DNA of 64,000 nt from Favolaschia claudopus. Taxonomy: Eukaryota > Basidiomycota > Agaricomycetes > Agaricales > Mycenaceae. A program made the translations under genes and the position numbers. Shown one piece after another: positions 32,801 to 43,943 of the stretch. The notes below the pieces were generated by a model, which did not search any database, was not told the DNA's origin, and saw nothing but the letters and a program-made list of their open reading frames with translations. Position 1 is the stretch's first letter. Every line of letters starts with the position of its first letter. The stretch covers positions 3,038,001 to 3,102,000 of the forward strand of contig JAWWNJ010000010.1 of NCBI GenBank assembly GCA_037176885.1, in the 5' to 3' direction.

Positions 32801-34043
32801 TTGCTTTGGCGGCAGCCTAAGCCTTCTTCTTTGACGTGAAGCTGGCCGCAAAAATATCTGCGCGAAAGAAGTTAGCAGGTGCTGTGAAATTAAACCTGAT
32901 AAACATTGAAGACGTACGATCTGCTGCCTTTTCGGATAACTTCTTCTTGGGTTGCTGGGTTTGCGAAGCGAGAGCAGGATTACCGCTACGAGAATTGTGA
33001 GTACGAGTCAGAATATTCATATGTAAATTCAACGCACCAAAGATAGGTCAACTCCGCTACGACCCGTTCCAACTTCAGTTTGGCGAGGTCCAATGGAATC
33101 GCGGCCGTCTGCCAATGAATGCCTTCCAGATATTTGACAACGAGATCCATGCCCATAGGGCCGCGGCGCATATATCTAAGACGGCCATTGTTATCGCGGG
33201 TATCTTCTCCAAAAAGGATGTCGAATCGGCGGTTGAAGGTGCCGGAGACAGTGTTGTCGATGCCGTGCACCTGGGAGGTGACATGAAAGATCTTCTTGTC
33301 GTCTTCGGTTTCCAAAGAACCCTCGGGAACAGAATCTGGCAGAAGACCAGCCAGACGCCGCATCTGCTTGATGAGATCGAGCACTGGCTTTGCTGAACGT
33401 GGGTAGATAGAAGAGTGATATGTCAGTGACGCGACGCGACGCGTGGTAAATTAGGTAGACATACTCGCAAGAGCTTTCTGTTGATCATGGCTGAGGCCTT
33501 CGGTGTTGTTTTTGTCGGTGACGCGAGCAGATGGAATGTGGTTTCTGCGAGGCTTGCTAGCAGCGGGGAGTGTAGAAGACATGGTGGTCGACGACGCGTA
33601 AAGTACGTGTTCGGTCACATTTGTCACAAGTTTTTATTTGGCTGGAATGGCGGCATATTGCACGAGGATTGCGAGTGGATTGCGAGCGAATTGTTGCCGT
33701 CGGGTTAGTCAGAGAGGCCGTCGGTGTCCGATGCACCGTCGGAGCTGGTAGATGATGGTGGAGGGCAAGAGCAGCAGCCTTGATCGGCGGCGCAAACAGA
33801 TCACCAAACACGCGCCCGAAACGGCATCACACCGGCATTTGTCATAGCCGGCAATCTGCCAACTTTTAACCCGGTGTGTGGCTGGCGGTGGGTTCCGAAA
33901 ATTTGCGAAAAAAATCAATCGTTTAATCGTTTATTTTACTTTTGTTTATCGTCTAGCTACCCAGGCAAAAAAAACGAAAAAAGAAACGGATACAACCGTG
34001 TAAAATGTTTGCAAACGGAAACGGTTGGAGCCTTACATGACGC

Positions 34044-34439
34044 TCGTCACCAACCTATAGGTTGGTTCCTCACGTCCCGTGGCTTGTGATCTGCAAGCAG
34101 TTAAGTGCCAGGTCGTCGGCGTTGGGGGCCTTGATCGGAAAGAAAGAACAAAGACTGAACAACTTGAACTGCAATATAATTGCATTCATCAAGCGAGAGT
34201 CTGAGTCATATAGTTAGACTGGCCGTGAGGCTCGTAGACTGTTTCCCCCGTTCATTTTTTCAGTTCTTGTGCGAAGTCCGCATTCCAATTGCACGCAGTG
34301 AAAGCCAGAATTTGAGTGCACTTTCCAGGTATCAACCCGTGAGCCTGAGAGTAGACTCGTTGATACCAGTCACGTTTTCCGCCCGACGATGGTTGATGAC
34401 AATCGATCAACCCGCCGGCGGAAAAGAGACTGGAAGATA
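34044..34439. other. Spacer between the hAT element and the fold-back element
   Basis: No gene seen. The end (34390-34440) resembles, in degenerate form, a segment inside the arms of the fold-back element (GATGACAATCGATCAA against GATGACAGTCGATCAA), so part of it may be an older copy of the same repeat. Confidence 0.35.
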
Positions 34440-35538
34440 TTGACAGCTAACTGTCAAACGATAAAAGACAAATGTCAAACGTGGGCATCGATCATTTAGA
34501 TCAGCGGACAAAGCCGTACGGGTTCTTCAAGTGTTTTCGTCCTTGACCTCTTTCAATGCAGCTTTTGAGCTATGTATCCCTACGGGAAATCAAACAGCTA
34601 TACTTAGCAGATCTTGATCTGTCAGCAGAAAAGACAAACCAAGCCGCAAGCAGCTCTCAGGCTAGGCTCGAACCAACCGCTCGCCGAGGGACGGGCGTTT
34701 GATGACAGTCGATCAAAGCCCTATGGCGAAGCGGCTGGAAGATAATAACCGGGCGGTAGTACGGTTGGCCGTTTTAGCCGGCGGTTGTTTTGACTTAGAA
34801 AAATTTCGAGGTGTTGAAAATTCAAACTTACTCAATCAAAAATCTGAGTAGACGGATATATTCGGAACTACTCAGGTATGCTGCCTATATAGTTTTCAAG
34901 CTCAAATTGCACCTAGTGGATGTGGTCTGAGGTGAAAAACAGTTGAATTTGCTGGACCGGATACCGGGCTTCATCACGTCATCCAGGTCATGCGCTGATG
35001 ATGAGTGATGGGACACAATTCCCACCAAAAATCTTGCTAGTAAATCGTTCATAGCACAGTTCCCTGGCATTCAACACGCCCCAAATCAATAGAATAAACA
35101 TTTGAAGTCAATCCAAAGAGATCTGTCTACTCAGATTTTTGATTGAGTAAGTTTGAATTTTCAACACCTCGAAATTTTTCTAAGTCAAAACAACCGCCGG
35201 CTAAAACGGCCAACCGTACTACCGCCCGGTTATTATCTTCCAGCCGCTTCGCCATAGGGCTTTGATCGACTGTCATCAAACGCCCGTCCCTCGGCGAGCG
35301 GTTGGTTCGAGCCTAGCCTGAGAGCTGCTTGCGGCTTGGTTTGTCTTTTCTGCTGACAGATCAAGATCTGCTAAGTATAGCTGTTTGATTTCCCGTAGGG
35401 ATACATAGCTCAAAAGCTGCATTGAAAGAGGTCAAGGACGAAAACACTCGAAGAACCCGTACGGCTTTGTCCGCTGATCTAAATGATCGATGCCCACGTT
35501 TGACATTTGTCTTTTATCGTTTGACAGTTAGCTGTCAA
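34440..35538. repeat. Fold-back element: 414-bp inverted arms around a 271-bp centre
   Basis: The left arm 34440-34853 and right arm 35125-35538 are reverse complements of equal length. I noticed one mismatch (TTCAAGTG at about 34530 against TTCGAGTG in the other arm). The outer ends read TTGACAGCTAACTGTCAA, which is itself nearly palindromic. The centre (34854-35124) has no coding content that I recognise. No clear target duplication is visible. The near identity implies recent formation or conversion between the arms. Confidence 0.85.
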
Positions 35539-36669
35539 CGTTTATCCTCTGATTGGCTGGAGAGCCCTTTACGTGAACACCCTTCCTTTGTATAATAGAT
35601 CTCCTGTTTCCTTACGCTACTGATGCGCTACGCCGCCGGCGGCTACCGAACAACACCGACGAACAACTGCCTGCCGCCAGTGACCATCTTCCGTATCTAT
35701 GTTGAACTGTCGTGCAGTATCACAGACTGCTCCTTCTGATGATTGAAGATTCCGTCTGTTTTTCGATTCAAACCTCACCCCAAATCCAATGTCAAGTCCA
35801 GTTCAACTTCTGGAGCGTATCTCTCTTTGGTCTGCCTCGCCATGGCCGGGCAACCGTTGTCAATGACCTGGAAAGGTCCCCGAGAATTATGTGGAACCCC
35901 AGCAAATAACGTTAATCTCGAAGTAGTGGGAAAGATGGTGCCTCTAAAATAAGCGGCGGCCGTACTAATCGTTCCCCGCAATCTTCTATTCTAGATTAAA
36001 TTCAACAGGGATGGTGGGATCCTCGACTCTTACAACTGCCACAACTTCCAATATCTTGATTCTCTGATTCCGGATACAGCGTACCTGGGAACGCCAAATC
36101 CTCACATATATAGACGTGGGTTCAACACCTAGGCTCGTGAGCTTTCCCTCTCCTGATTGCCCCCTTTCACACTCTGATAATGTCCGCCGTACCAGATGCA
36201 GAACTTGCTGAGCTGTTTGTTCTTCTTGCTGATGCACGCACGACAAATGCGCTAGCGCGTAAGTTTTCACTTGCATCTCCTTCCACCTTGTAATCGGAAT
36301 CCTCCAGTTGCGTCTTTGACCCTGGTCGTGCAAGTTCGTCATCTGATGTCTCAAAATCAAGACTAAACCCGCCGGCAGCTTCGAACATATCATAAATTTC
36401 CCGGATGAAGTTCGCCCATATATTTCAGAGGAAGGGAATGCTGAACAGCCGACTCGGACATAGTTTCAGCTTATCTGGAAGTCACGGCCAAGTATTTTCA
36501 AGTATCTCTACGTGCGTCTTCATACACACAAACACGAAACTGATCAATGTATTGTTGCGTAGATTTTGGTGCGCTTCATGTGTTCATTCTGGATTCACCT
36601 CTTCCTTTCAACTGAATGGACCAGACTCGTTACCTCATACCTGTGGTCCTCAGGTGAGGCTCGCTCAAA
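35539..36669. other. Region without a recognisable gene
   Basis: Only short overlapping open frames. A minus-strand frame at 36167-36388 is acidic and Ser-rich (LDFETSDDELARPG) but matches nothing that I know. Confidence 0.35.
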
Positions 36670-37843
36670 ATGCAGAGTTTTCTGGCGCTCAAACGCGATG
36701 CTCGCGAGCTAGCATTAATATACACTGTAAGGGTCGCAGCATTCTCGGAGTCCGCATTGATTGTTAACATTGTGCTAGTCATGACAAAAACCGAATGGTC
36801 CGACGATGTAAGCACTTTTCGGCTAGTATAAAATCCGTCTTGTGTCTGCTAAGTCCAGTGTTCATCTAGACCTGCCATACTTTCTTATTCGTTTGTTCCG
36901 GTTCTTTCTTGCCCTGTGCACCAAGTCACCAGCATCACTCGCAATACCTAGGTAGAACTGGTTGCTGGTGCGCTGATGATATTGCTGTCGGACCTTGTTC
37001 TTGTCTTTCGGTGAGTGACCCTTTGAACTGAGCTTTTATGTGCCCACGGATTTCCACGGAACAGTGTTTGGATTTTATATCGGCGGTCAAAATTATTCAT
37101 GTATTTTCTTGCGGGTCATTTGACTGGTGAGCGCCCTCCGCGTCCTACACGAGGTAAAAAGGACTAACGGTCAGTAGCGGAATTTGTCGCTAGGTATGAA
37201 ACTGCTTGCATTGTGCCTCATTTTACCTACGTGAGGGCCAAGCTTTACATTGGGGTTCTTTACCGTGAAGCCTTTGAATTGTGAGTCCGACGCAGCCAAA
37301 ATGACCTTCGAAACTCAGAATCATGGGCAGAATCCGTACACGTTGGGTTGGTATCATTCACTACAAGATCCGAATATTAGTTTTATCGGGAATCACGCGC
37401 AGGCCACTTCTTGCAGGATTTAATACTCTTGGTGATACCATTCCTACGCTCGCTGGTAGTTGTTTCATCTATCATTCTTCCGTTGTAGCTGTCCCTCGTC
37501 TTTTCACATTCTATCTCATTCTATGCTCTTCCGCCCCTCGTCATGGTATGCTACTCTCTCTATTTTCGTCGCCCTAGTAGCTGATGGTCTTCAAGTCGAT
37601 TTCAATGTTTATTTTGACCGCGTACAAGTGTGGATCGACAATCTTAGCTTTCGGTCATCGAAACGCACCCATACTCTCGATCTTCATGAGGGATGGTTTC
37701 TTTTGGTTCCTCTCACTTGTTGGTATGTTTTTTCTTCTTTATCACAACCTTCCAACGATATAATGAGGATGATTCAGTACTCAGAGTTGCGAAAATCATC
37801 ATCTGGAACAGGGGACGTGTCACCTTGGTGGAAATTCCCGTAG
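36670..37843 (+). pseudogene. Degraded multi-pass membrane protein gene (DUF6533-like fungal 7TM type, tentative)
   Basis: The plus strand has plausible exons. 36670..36807 (MQSFLALKRDAREL, then a hydrophobic stretch ending KTEWSDD) is followed by a GTAAGC donor. An exon at about 36953-37011 reads ELVAGALMILLSDLVLVFR before GTGAGT. The next, at about 37066-37131, reads VWILYRRSKLFMYFLAG. A further open piece near 37180-37280 ends with a GTGAGT donor. The pattern of a helix followed by VLVFRxWxLYxR is common in basidiomycete 7-helix proteins of the DUF6533 type. I could not assemble a continuous frame over the last helices, so this may be a relic or a gene that I mis-modelled. Confidence 0.35.
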
Positions 37844-38216
37844 TGTAAGTGGACTCCTTTCTTTGACTGCTCGGTGCTCATTTCTCAATCATCTATTCTG
37901 AGTAGGCCGGGAACAGCGTGAGTATCTTCCATGAATTGAAGTCCGACCTCAGCTCAATCTGGGGCTCATTGGCAGAGCTACCGCTATTATAAGCGCTCGC
38001 GTGATCTTAAATCTCAAGCAAATGACTTCCGAGCCATCCCATAGTGTCGTGTCTGGGGAGACTGCGGTGGGAACAGAACTTGAGGTACGCAGAGCAGCAC
38101 CGGCTAGCAAGGGAAATTGGGAAACATCTCATGATCTGGATTGATGTAAGGGATGGTGATCGTTGAAGAGCCACTTGCCACAAATTGTTGTTGATAACAT
38201 TATTGAAAACATCGTT

Positions 38217-38290
38217 GTCCTGTATGAAGCTCTGTTCGCAAAACGTTGCGTGCGAGCGTGGTGCCGCCGATGGGATGTGTGTCGGCATCG
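38217..38290 (-). pseudogene. Relic of the TM family (start of the coiled-coil region)
   Basis: The minus strand reads THPIGGTTLARNVLRTEL. TM4 at the right edge reads THSIGGSTLAREVLRTEL over the same stretch. The similarity stops abruptly on the 3' side and a stop follows. It appears to be a truncated fifth member of the family. Confidence 0.45.
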
Positions 38291-39246
38291 CTTCATCGCA
38301 ACGTGCGATGAAGCGTCAGATAGATACAAGTTATGATTGAGTTTGGATGTCAATATCTGTACAGAAAACTTGGGGGAGGGGGGGCCAATGCTTTGCATGG
38401 CAAAAACTCGTACTTTTTTCATTGATTAGGCACTCATGTTGAGCAGCAAAGAATATTCACGTCTCGGAGGCAAGGTATCAAAATATTGCATTACAGTATG
38501 TTGACAGTATGTACAAGTTGATTAGGCCGTTGAAAATTTGAATTCAGGAAGGCAACTTATGGAAACGGTCAACAAATATTCCTCGTGATTCAAGCAAGCT
38601 AGTACGATATGGGGAGTTATTGTGGCTCGCCTGCGCGCAGTATTCAGTGTCGTTCCATATGTTTGTCGTCACAAGCAAAAGAACTAACGTGAATGAACGA
38701 ATTAACACAGTTTTCTTGTCAATCCATTGTCAACGACTTCGGCGGAGGATTTACCTAAGAGCTGTCAAAGTACTGTAGTATTGATTTCATCGAAACGTTT
38801 ACATCGCGCGCTCGAGTTGACCTTAGTTGAGTCGGAGGGTGCTGGGAGAATAAGGGTCGAGACTCGGGTGTGGACGTCCGAACTCGGGTGAACCATGGGT
38901 GTGCGTGACGCGTCAACGATGTTGAGTGCAGGAGAATTCGAGAGTTGGTCCGGCACTATGCGCACAGCTGAACGGGAGAATTTGATCAGGTAAAAAGAGG
39001 GGAAGAAACAGATGCGCACTCAGACATGTTATGTGTGTACGCGCTACATGGCGGCGTCGTTTAGTGGGGTGGAACAAGCGCCTAGTAAGGTTCGGACGAC
39101 GGGAGCGTGGGACAGAGCGTCGGGGTCGGTGAAGCAGGTCGGCTCGGAACGGTATAGTTGCAGAAGCGCTGCGACGCGAAGCCTAGCTGAGACGGAGGAG
39201 CGCCTCGCGCGCGAGTGGGACGGGGTCTATTCGAATGGTGTCAAGA
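38291..39246. other. Region without a recognisable gene, 3' of the lipase remnant
   Basis: The C-terminal half of the lipase (catalytic Asp and His) would be expected here on the minus strand, but I do not see it. Nothing else is recognised. Confidence 0.4.
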
Positions 39247-39930
39247 TTTAAATCAAGATCAGGATGAAACCGTCGACCCAGGTCGCAAAGGCGGCGTTTC
39301 CAACACGAGGGCGACCCTGTGTATCAATGGCGAGATTGAGTTGAAAGATAGGATTATACAGATGGAATGAACCACGCACGAATCCCACGACTTGCACACT
39401 CGTGTTGCTGGGGAGCTGCTGCTTGAGGAAGATAGCATCGAGGAGGGAGATGGCGGCGCCAAGACTGTGGCCGGTTACCAAGACGCTGGCGTCCGGAACC
39501 TGAGCTTGAACTTCTTTGACGGCGTTGAGAACGACGGTGCTGGTTTGGACCCATGCGGTCTACGTTGCAAAGATGTCTGTGTGTCAACTAGGGAATGTAG
39601 AATGAGGCTGAGAGCTTCGCGCACCTGGAAGCCATTGTGCACCTCGTCATTGGACGGCGTACCAGCAACGTTGAGAACTGTCAGCAGTGGTGTAGGAGAG
39701 AATTTGACGTCGTTCTTGATTGAGAGGAGGACAGTCGGGTCCGTGCCTTCATGTCCGACGATGATTTGGTTCCGGGATCGCGAGTATGCAACGTAGGCTG
39801 TGGAAAATGAAACGATTCGCTCAGCTATAGGTCTTGATTCAATGAAATCAAGCAAACTCGCCATCTGGTGTCGCGGCATTGTCTCCGATGGTGAATATCA
39901 GCTGAGGATCCGGAATCTACACAAAAAGAA
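39247..39930 (-). pseudogene. Class 3 lipase, truncated after the nucleophile region
   Basis: Minus-strand exons encode LIFTIGDNAATPDG, then SRSRNQIIVGHEGTDPTVLL and DEVHNGFQ, then after an intron (GTGCGC...ACGTAG) TAWVQTSTVVLNAVKE and VLVTGHSLGAAISLLDA, and after another intron GRPRVGNAAFATWVDG. GHSLG is the nucleophile elbow of class 3 lipases (triacylglycerol hydrolases, usually secreted in fungi). The oxyanion-side GHEGTD and the GRPRVGN loop are also family marks. The frame reaches a stop at 39247 shortly after WVDG. The segment that should carry the catalytic Asp and His is missing, and no signal peptide or Cys-rich N-terminus was found. It is therefore a probable pseudogene. Confidence 0.65.
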
Positions 39931-40663
39931 AACCTCTTGAACACTCAAAGATAAAATAAACGCGCGCGCTAGGCGTTGCTGCGGAATCGTGAGCCTGCGC
40001 GATGCGTCTTGTCCTTTTAGAGAGCGCGGCCGATAGATGCCAAAACAGGAGATTCCGGCGAGCGGATGACAGAGGTGGGGCTGGGTTTGCAGTTGAATCA
40101 AACTTGAGAATAGATCAGCGCACAGCGGCGGCGTGTCATCACGAAAACAGCGAGTTTGGGCTGTCTGCGAATGTTGTGGGTCCTAGGGTGAGTTGGCGGA
40201 ATGTCGGCACTGAGCGAAGACTCCGAATCGAAGCGGCGCCGAGATGAGAATAAGAACGAGATCTTGATTGTGTGTGCTGTTTGGATTTCGTGGCCCAGGC
40301 GCCCAACGCTCGCTCGGTCAGCGCTGCCGCGCTGACCAGCTCACATTGCAATGGGACCAGAGAGAAAGGCATTGCGAACCGAACAAAGCCGAAACCCCGA
40401 AACCCGAAACAAAAAATTTATCCATCAATCGATTAGGGTTAGGGCCTATTTCACCGAGTCAACGGAATCTCACGGTCACAAAAGAGCAGAAGCATTAGAA
40501 CCGTTTGTGACTCTAAGCTAAGGAGCACTACAAAACGCGTGGGAAAAAAGGGCACTTTCATTAGAACGAAAAACTCGGACACTGATACGATCAATTTTCG
40601 AGAACCTCACTGAGATATGAAAAGAACGACTACTTAAAAGTACTCGTAATATGATTCAATGTG
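39931..40663. other. Region without a recognisable gene
   Basis: The minus strand just upstream of the lipase is open with Arg/Ala-rich residues and might hold a degraded N-terminal exon. GATTAGGGTTAGGGCC at about 40431-40446 holds two telomere-like units only. Confidence 0.35.
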
Positions 40664-41472
40664 CTACGACGCTGGCGACGCATAATCCGGTGGAGGCCCT
40701 TCCACCGCAGCATTGTCCTCGGCGAAATTAGAATTCGCTTCTAGCGCATTAATGCCCGCAACAAGCAGACTAATTTCCTCTCTCGCCACTCTCAAATCAG
40801 CTTCCAGATCAGAATGTGATCTCCTCCTCTCTGAGGCTAACCACCAAAGTCGACGCCTTGTCGAGTGTGCGCCGCCCTCCGAATTCGAACGTCTCTCTTG
40901 AGCTTCGAGCTGGGCAACTTTTTCTGTAGCTGCTTGTAGTTCCGTTTGAAGAACCTGCTGGGCAAGTGCGCTGCCAACAATGGATGGACTGTCGAGAGAC
41001 TGACAATCCGCCCGCCCGTGACTTTGGTTGAGAAGAGGAAAAGGCGAGATCGTGTAAGCGGCAGGATCGATTTCGGAATCCCTGCGTTCGCGGTTGAGCC
41101 GTTGTCGCTGCACTCGCCGAGTGTGCCAGAACAAAGCGCCAAGACCGAGGATGACAATAACCACCGTAAAAGAAATTCCCCCAATCGCGGCTGGGCTTCA
41201 TGCAGCAGTGAGTGGGAGTGGAGGATGAAGTTCAATATCAATGTGTACCTTAACTTGCCGGCTCGATGTCCATCCGACCTTTTACGTGTACAGTCACTGC
41301 CAACTCTAAAATGTCATTAGTAAATTCTTTATGTTCGTGTCATTTTTAATTTGGTTTGAACATACGGAATCCCTGAAGAAGTCGGTGGCTGAAGATTTGT
41401 TGTGCTGGATGTGGATACAGCATTTAGCGGACAGCCTGTGGTACTATCATTGGTAACCAAGGAGCCATCGAA
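40664..41472 (-). CDS. TM3: third copy of the PPxY membrane-protein family (C-terminal exons)
   Basis: Exons 41472..41366, 41305..41249 and 41195..40664 join in consistent phase (696 nt, 231 codons plus stop). Exon 1 is Ser/Thr-rich (AVSTSSTTNLQPPTSS). The last exon has the helix AAIGGISFTVVIVILGLGALFW, basic residues (TRRVQRQRL), a coiled coil (VLQTELQAATEKVAQLEAQE and DLEADLRVAREE) and the tail EGPPPDYASPAS with PPDY kept. It is more diverged from TM1 and TM2 than they are from each other. Upstream, near 41.9-42.0 kb, ALEVTVQHP on the minus strand is shared with TM1 and may be an N-terminal exon. Confidence 0.6.
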
Positions 41473-42889
41473 CTATAGGCAAGCATTAATGAGAAAGGCA
41501 TAATGCACAAATTGCAGAAAACAACATACGAGGGAATATTGACATGATGCTGCATCGTTGTATCCGCAATTGATGACTCCCTGGCAGTGATTTATTTCAA
41601 CATCGTTTACAGCTCCCAATGTCCTGATTGGACACTCCATGAACGATCTACGCTAAAGTGCGGGTGGAAAGAAACAGAGTGATAATTTGAACGAATGAAT
41701 TCGGACTGAGCCTGCTAGTCGAACCGCAAGTTGAGGGACGAGCGCTTGAGGATGGGAATGGGGTTGGAAGAAAGCGGGAATGGAGGAAGAGCGGGGGCTC
41801 AATGCTTGAGGTACTTATTAACCCATAACACAGAAGATATTCTGAGTCGATTGTTGGATCATCTCCCTTCCTCCATGATAGATATGTGATTGAAATTCGA
41901 TACCGTGATGCATCCAGGGTGCTGTACGGTGACTTCGAGAGCTATTAAAGGGTCCTGGAATGAAGACTCGGAGTGGGTTGAACGTTGAATTCATAGGACC
42001 ACTGGTCAAGTCACGTTGAGAGAATTAATTTCTTGAGGGAAGGAGACCGTCTTCGTGAATGTAACAGTGTTCATGAGTATGTCTGCCTCGGTGCACTGCC
42101 AGCCAGCTTCGACAAGAGGCATTTTCGATCAGAGAGTGGCAAGGCTGTGGCCGCCAGATTTGGGTGTGAGTTCATCTGCATCGTAGTGCGGGATGACGGG
42201 TCAATAGAGGCCTGACAAGTGTCGTGCTTCGTGGCGAGGATTCAAAGAGACTCAAAGATGATCATGGTGGTGAAAAAACACACGGCCCGAACGGACCGGT
42301 TGCGAAGTCGACATGCCGTGTGGCTGTGTTTGCCGCTCACCGTCGCAGACGATGAGCTCACAGCTGCTCATCGCCTCGGGCTCACAGGCTCCTTGCCTCG
42401 ACGACTGGGCTATCTAGAGGACTCTATCAGTGGCAATGAATCTGGCTCTACTTCGTTAAATCACCCGGATTGAGACTGGCAGTGAGCAGTTGGTTCTCTC
42501 AAGCCGCCCCTCGTCTCGTTCTCGTTTGCATTCGCTCTTCGTGTGCTGGCTTGTCTGCTGCCACCTGTTCTGACTGACATTGCCGTCCACCACATATCCC
42601 CGCCTAGCTCGTTCGCTGCAAGTTCGCTGCATATATCGTCCGACCTCTGCCTACTAAGTAGGCTACGTTCTGGTGGTCCCGTGAACGTGTCGTCGTCACA
42701 CCCGCGTGCATGCCGCATCAACAATAATGAATACTTCCTTGGTAAACCACTGGATCCGACAGATTCTCATGCGGGGGTATGGAAGGGAAATCAGTCGGTG
42801 TGTCTGATTATTTTGTGCCTATATTTGTCTTTGCTAGCTTTGAATATCCAGAGCTCATAATATCCTTCGATCTGCTCCCATACCAACAA
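41473..42889. other. Upstream flank of TM3 and unrecognised sequence
   Basis: Probable N-terminal TM3 exons lie at about 41.8-42.0 kb on the minus strand, without fixed borders. From 42.0 to 42.9 kb I see nothing definite. Confidence 0.35.
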
Positions 42890-43943
42890 CATACAGAGCA
42901 AGCTTCGCCGAAATACGCACTCTAAAGGTGTATTGACTCGAGTCAGGCGGGAAATTTGAGCGGCAACGCCTCGCAATGTCCTACCATCCTTGTAAGCACA
43001 ATCTCCGCTTTCAGTCACTTATTTTCAAGACTCACTTGCCCCCGCGGCATGGCGCTAGCTGCATCAACCAACCTCGTTTCCCGAGCTCTGTAACGAAATT
43101 GACTCGGAACCTCCCTCATGTACCGCTTTCCAGCCCAGAATCAACAGAAGATGCTTCAAATCTACCCGCTCTGTTGCATCTCCGCACCTTCGTCGGTGTG
43201 CCCTCATCGACAGCTGAATGTAATGTACAGGTACTGCATCCTCTCTCCTCTCTACGCTTCACCAATCGACAATGTATCACTCACTTATCCCCAGTCTGTA
43301 CCTTTGCCCCTTGCAGCCCACCTACACACTTCGCAAACCCCTTCGCTGTCAAATCCTTCCCGTCCGGTCGATTCGGGGTGGAGCGAGCGGAGACGGAGGC
43401 GGGCGGGATTGAGGAGCGAGAGGCGAGCTAGGTGCAGCGGACAATGATTCAATGGTATGCCGCGTCGCCTTGATTATCTCGCACCGTTTTCGTTTCGTCC
43501 CACGCCGACTCGAGCCAAGCAGCACGTCGGTGGGTGTCGACAGCTTCGACGAGCGAGGACCGCGTCAGCTCGTATCCTATCTATCGCTCACTCACCTCTA
43601 CACCTCCGCTCATTCCACCCTGCGTGCGGCATACACCGACGTCATCTTCCCGCGCCACTCCTCTTCTTTCGTGGTGATTCCGTCCCAGACGCCCATACCC
43701 GGCGCCCGCAAAAAATAACCCATACCCGTACCCGTACCCAACTCCCGATACGTCTCGACTACCCTCCCCTCTCTCTCTCCCCCACGCCCTCACAATGCCT
43801 CCCAACATCGCATCCTCAATGCCTGCATCGTCACCTCGTACAGGTCGGAGGTGTCGCTTGTTTTTCTTCGAATTCCGCCCCGCCGTCGCGGTAGCATGAC
43901 CCACGTCTTGGCACCGAGCGCGCAGCAACGTCCATCTCTCCGC
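42890..43943. repeat. R3, left part: copy 3 of the long GC-rich repeat, cut by the gypsy insertion
   Basis: The segment is related to R1 and R2, sharing TTCGCCGAAATAC with R1 near 8391, TGTAAGCA, and CAATGGTATGCCGCGTCGCC at about 43450. The match to R2 continues across the insertion: the part after 60601 (CCCGTGTATCTT) aligns with R2 at about 20500 (CCCCGCGTATCTT). Confidence 0.55.

Larger units (their letters stand above)
24343..33582 (-). pseudogene. hAT transposase gene, broken by a copia insertion in its last exon and by an in-frame TAG
   Basis: Multi-exon gene from ATG at 33582 to TAG at 24345-24343. The N-terminal exons are of unknown function (KPVLDLIKQMRRLAGLLPD, then Lys-rich and acidic regions). 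A BED-like zinc site follows (RCKHC in one exon, THLNRDDH in the next). The central part reads STDTWTTRSMMFTF and VVMDNVSAND, as in RNase-H-like hAT catalytic cores. The C-terminal dimerisation region contains SVSVERLFSRSRH. The last exon runs to 29855 at the copia insertion and resumes at 24388, where the remaining codons reach a natural stop. A TAG at 32819-32817 interrupts the Lys/Ala-rich linker, possibly from a CAG codon. Both lesions should make the gene non-functional. Donors and acceptors are otherwise well formed. Confidence 0.75.
24208..34035 (-). mobile_element. hAT DNA transposon carrying a nested copia element
   Basis: The inverted ends TAAGGCTCCAACC are perfect over 13 bp, and the perfect 8-bp direct duplication CATGACGC flanks them at 24200-24207 and 34036-34043. 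An 8-bp duplication is the hallmark of hAT elements. Without the copia insertion and its duplicated 5 bp, the element is about 4.36 kb. It carries one large, intron-rich transposase gene on the minus strand. The intact duplication and ends mean the copia insertion happened after the hAT element arrived. Confidence 0.85.

Noticed and set aside
40431..40446. Interstitial telomere repeat (GGGTTAGGG-like)
   Set aside because: Only about two units, expected by chance and without flanking variants.
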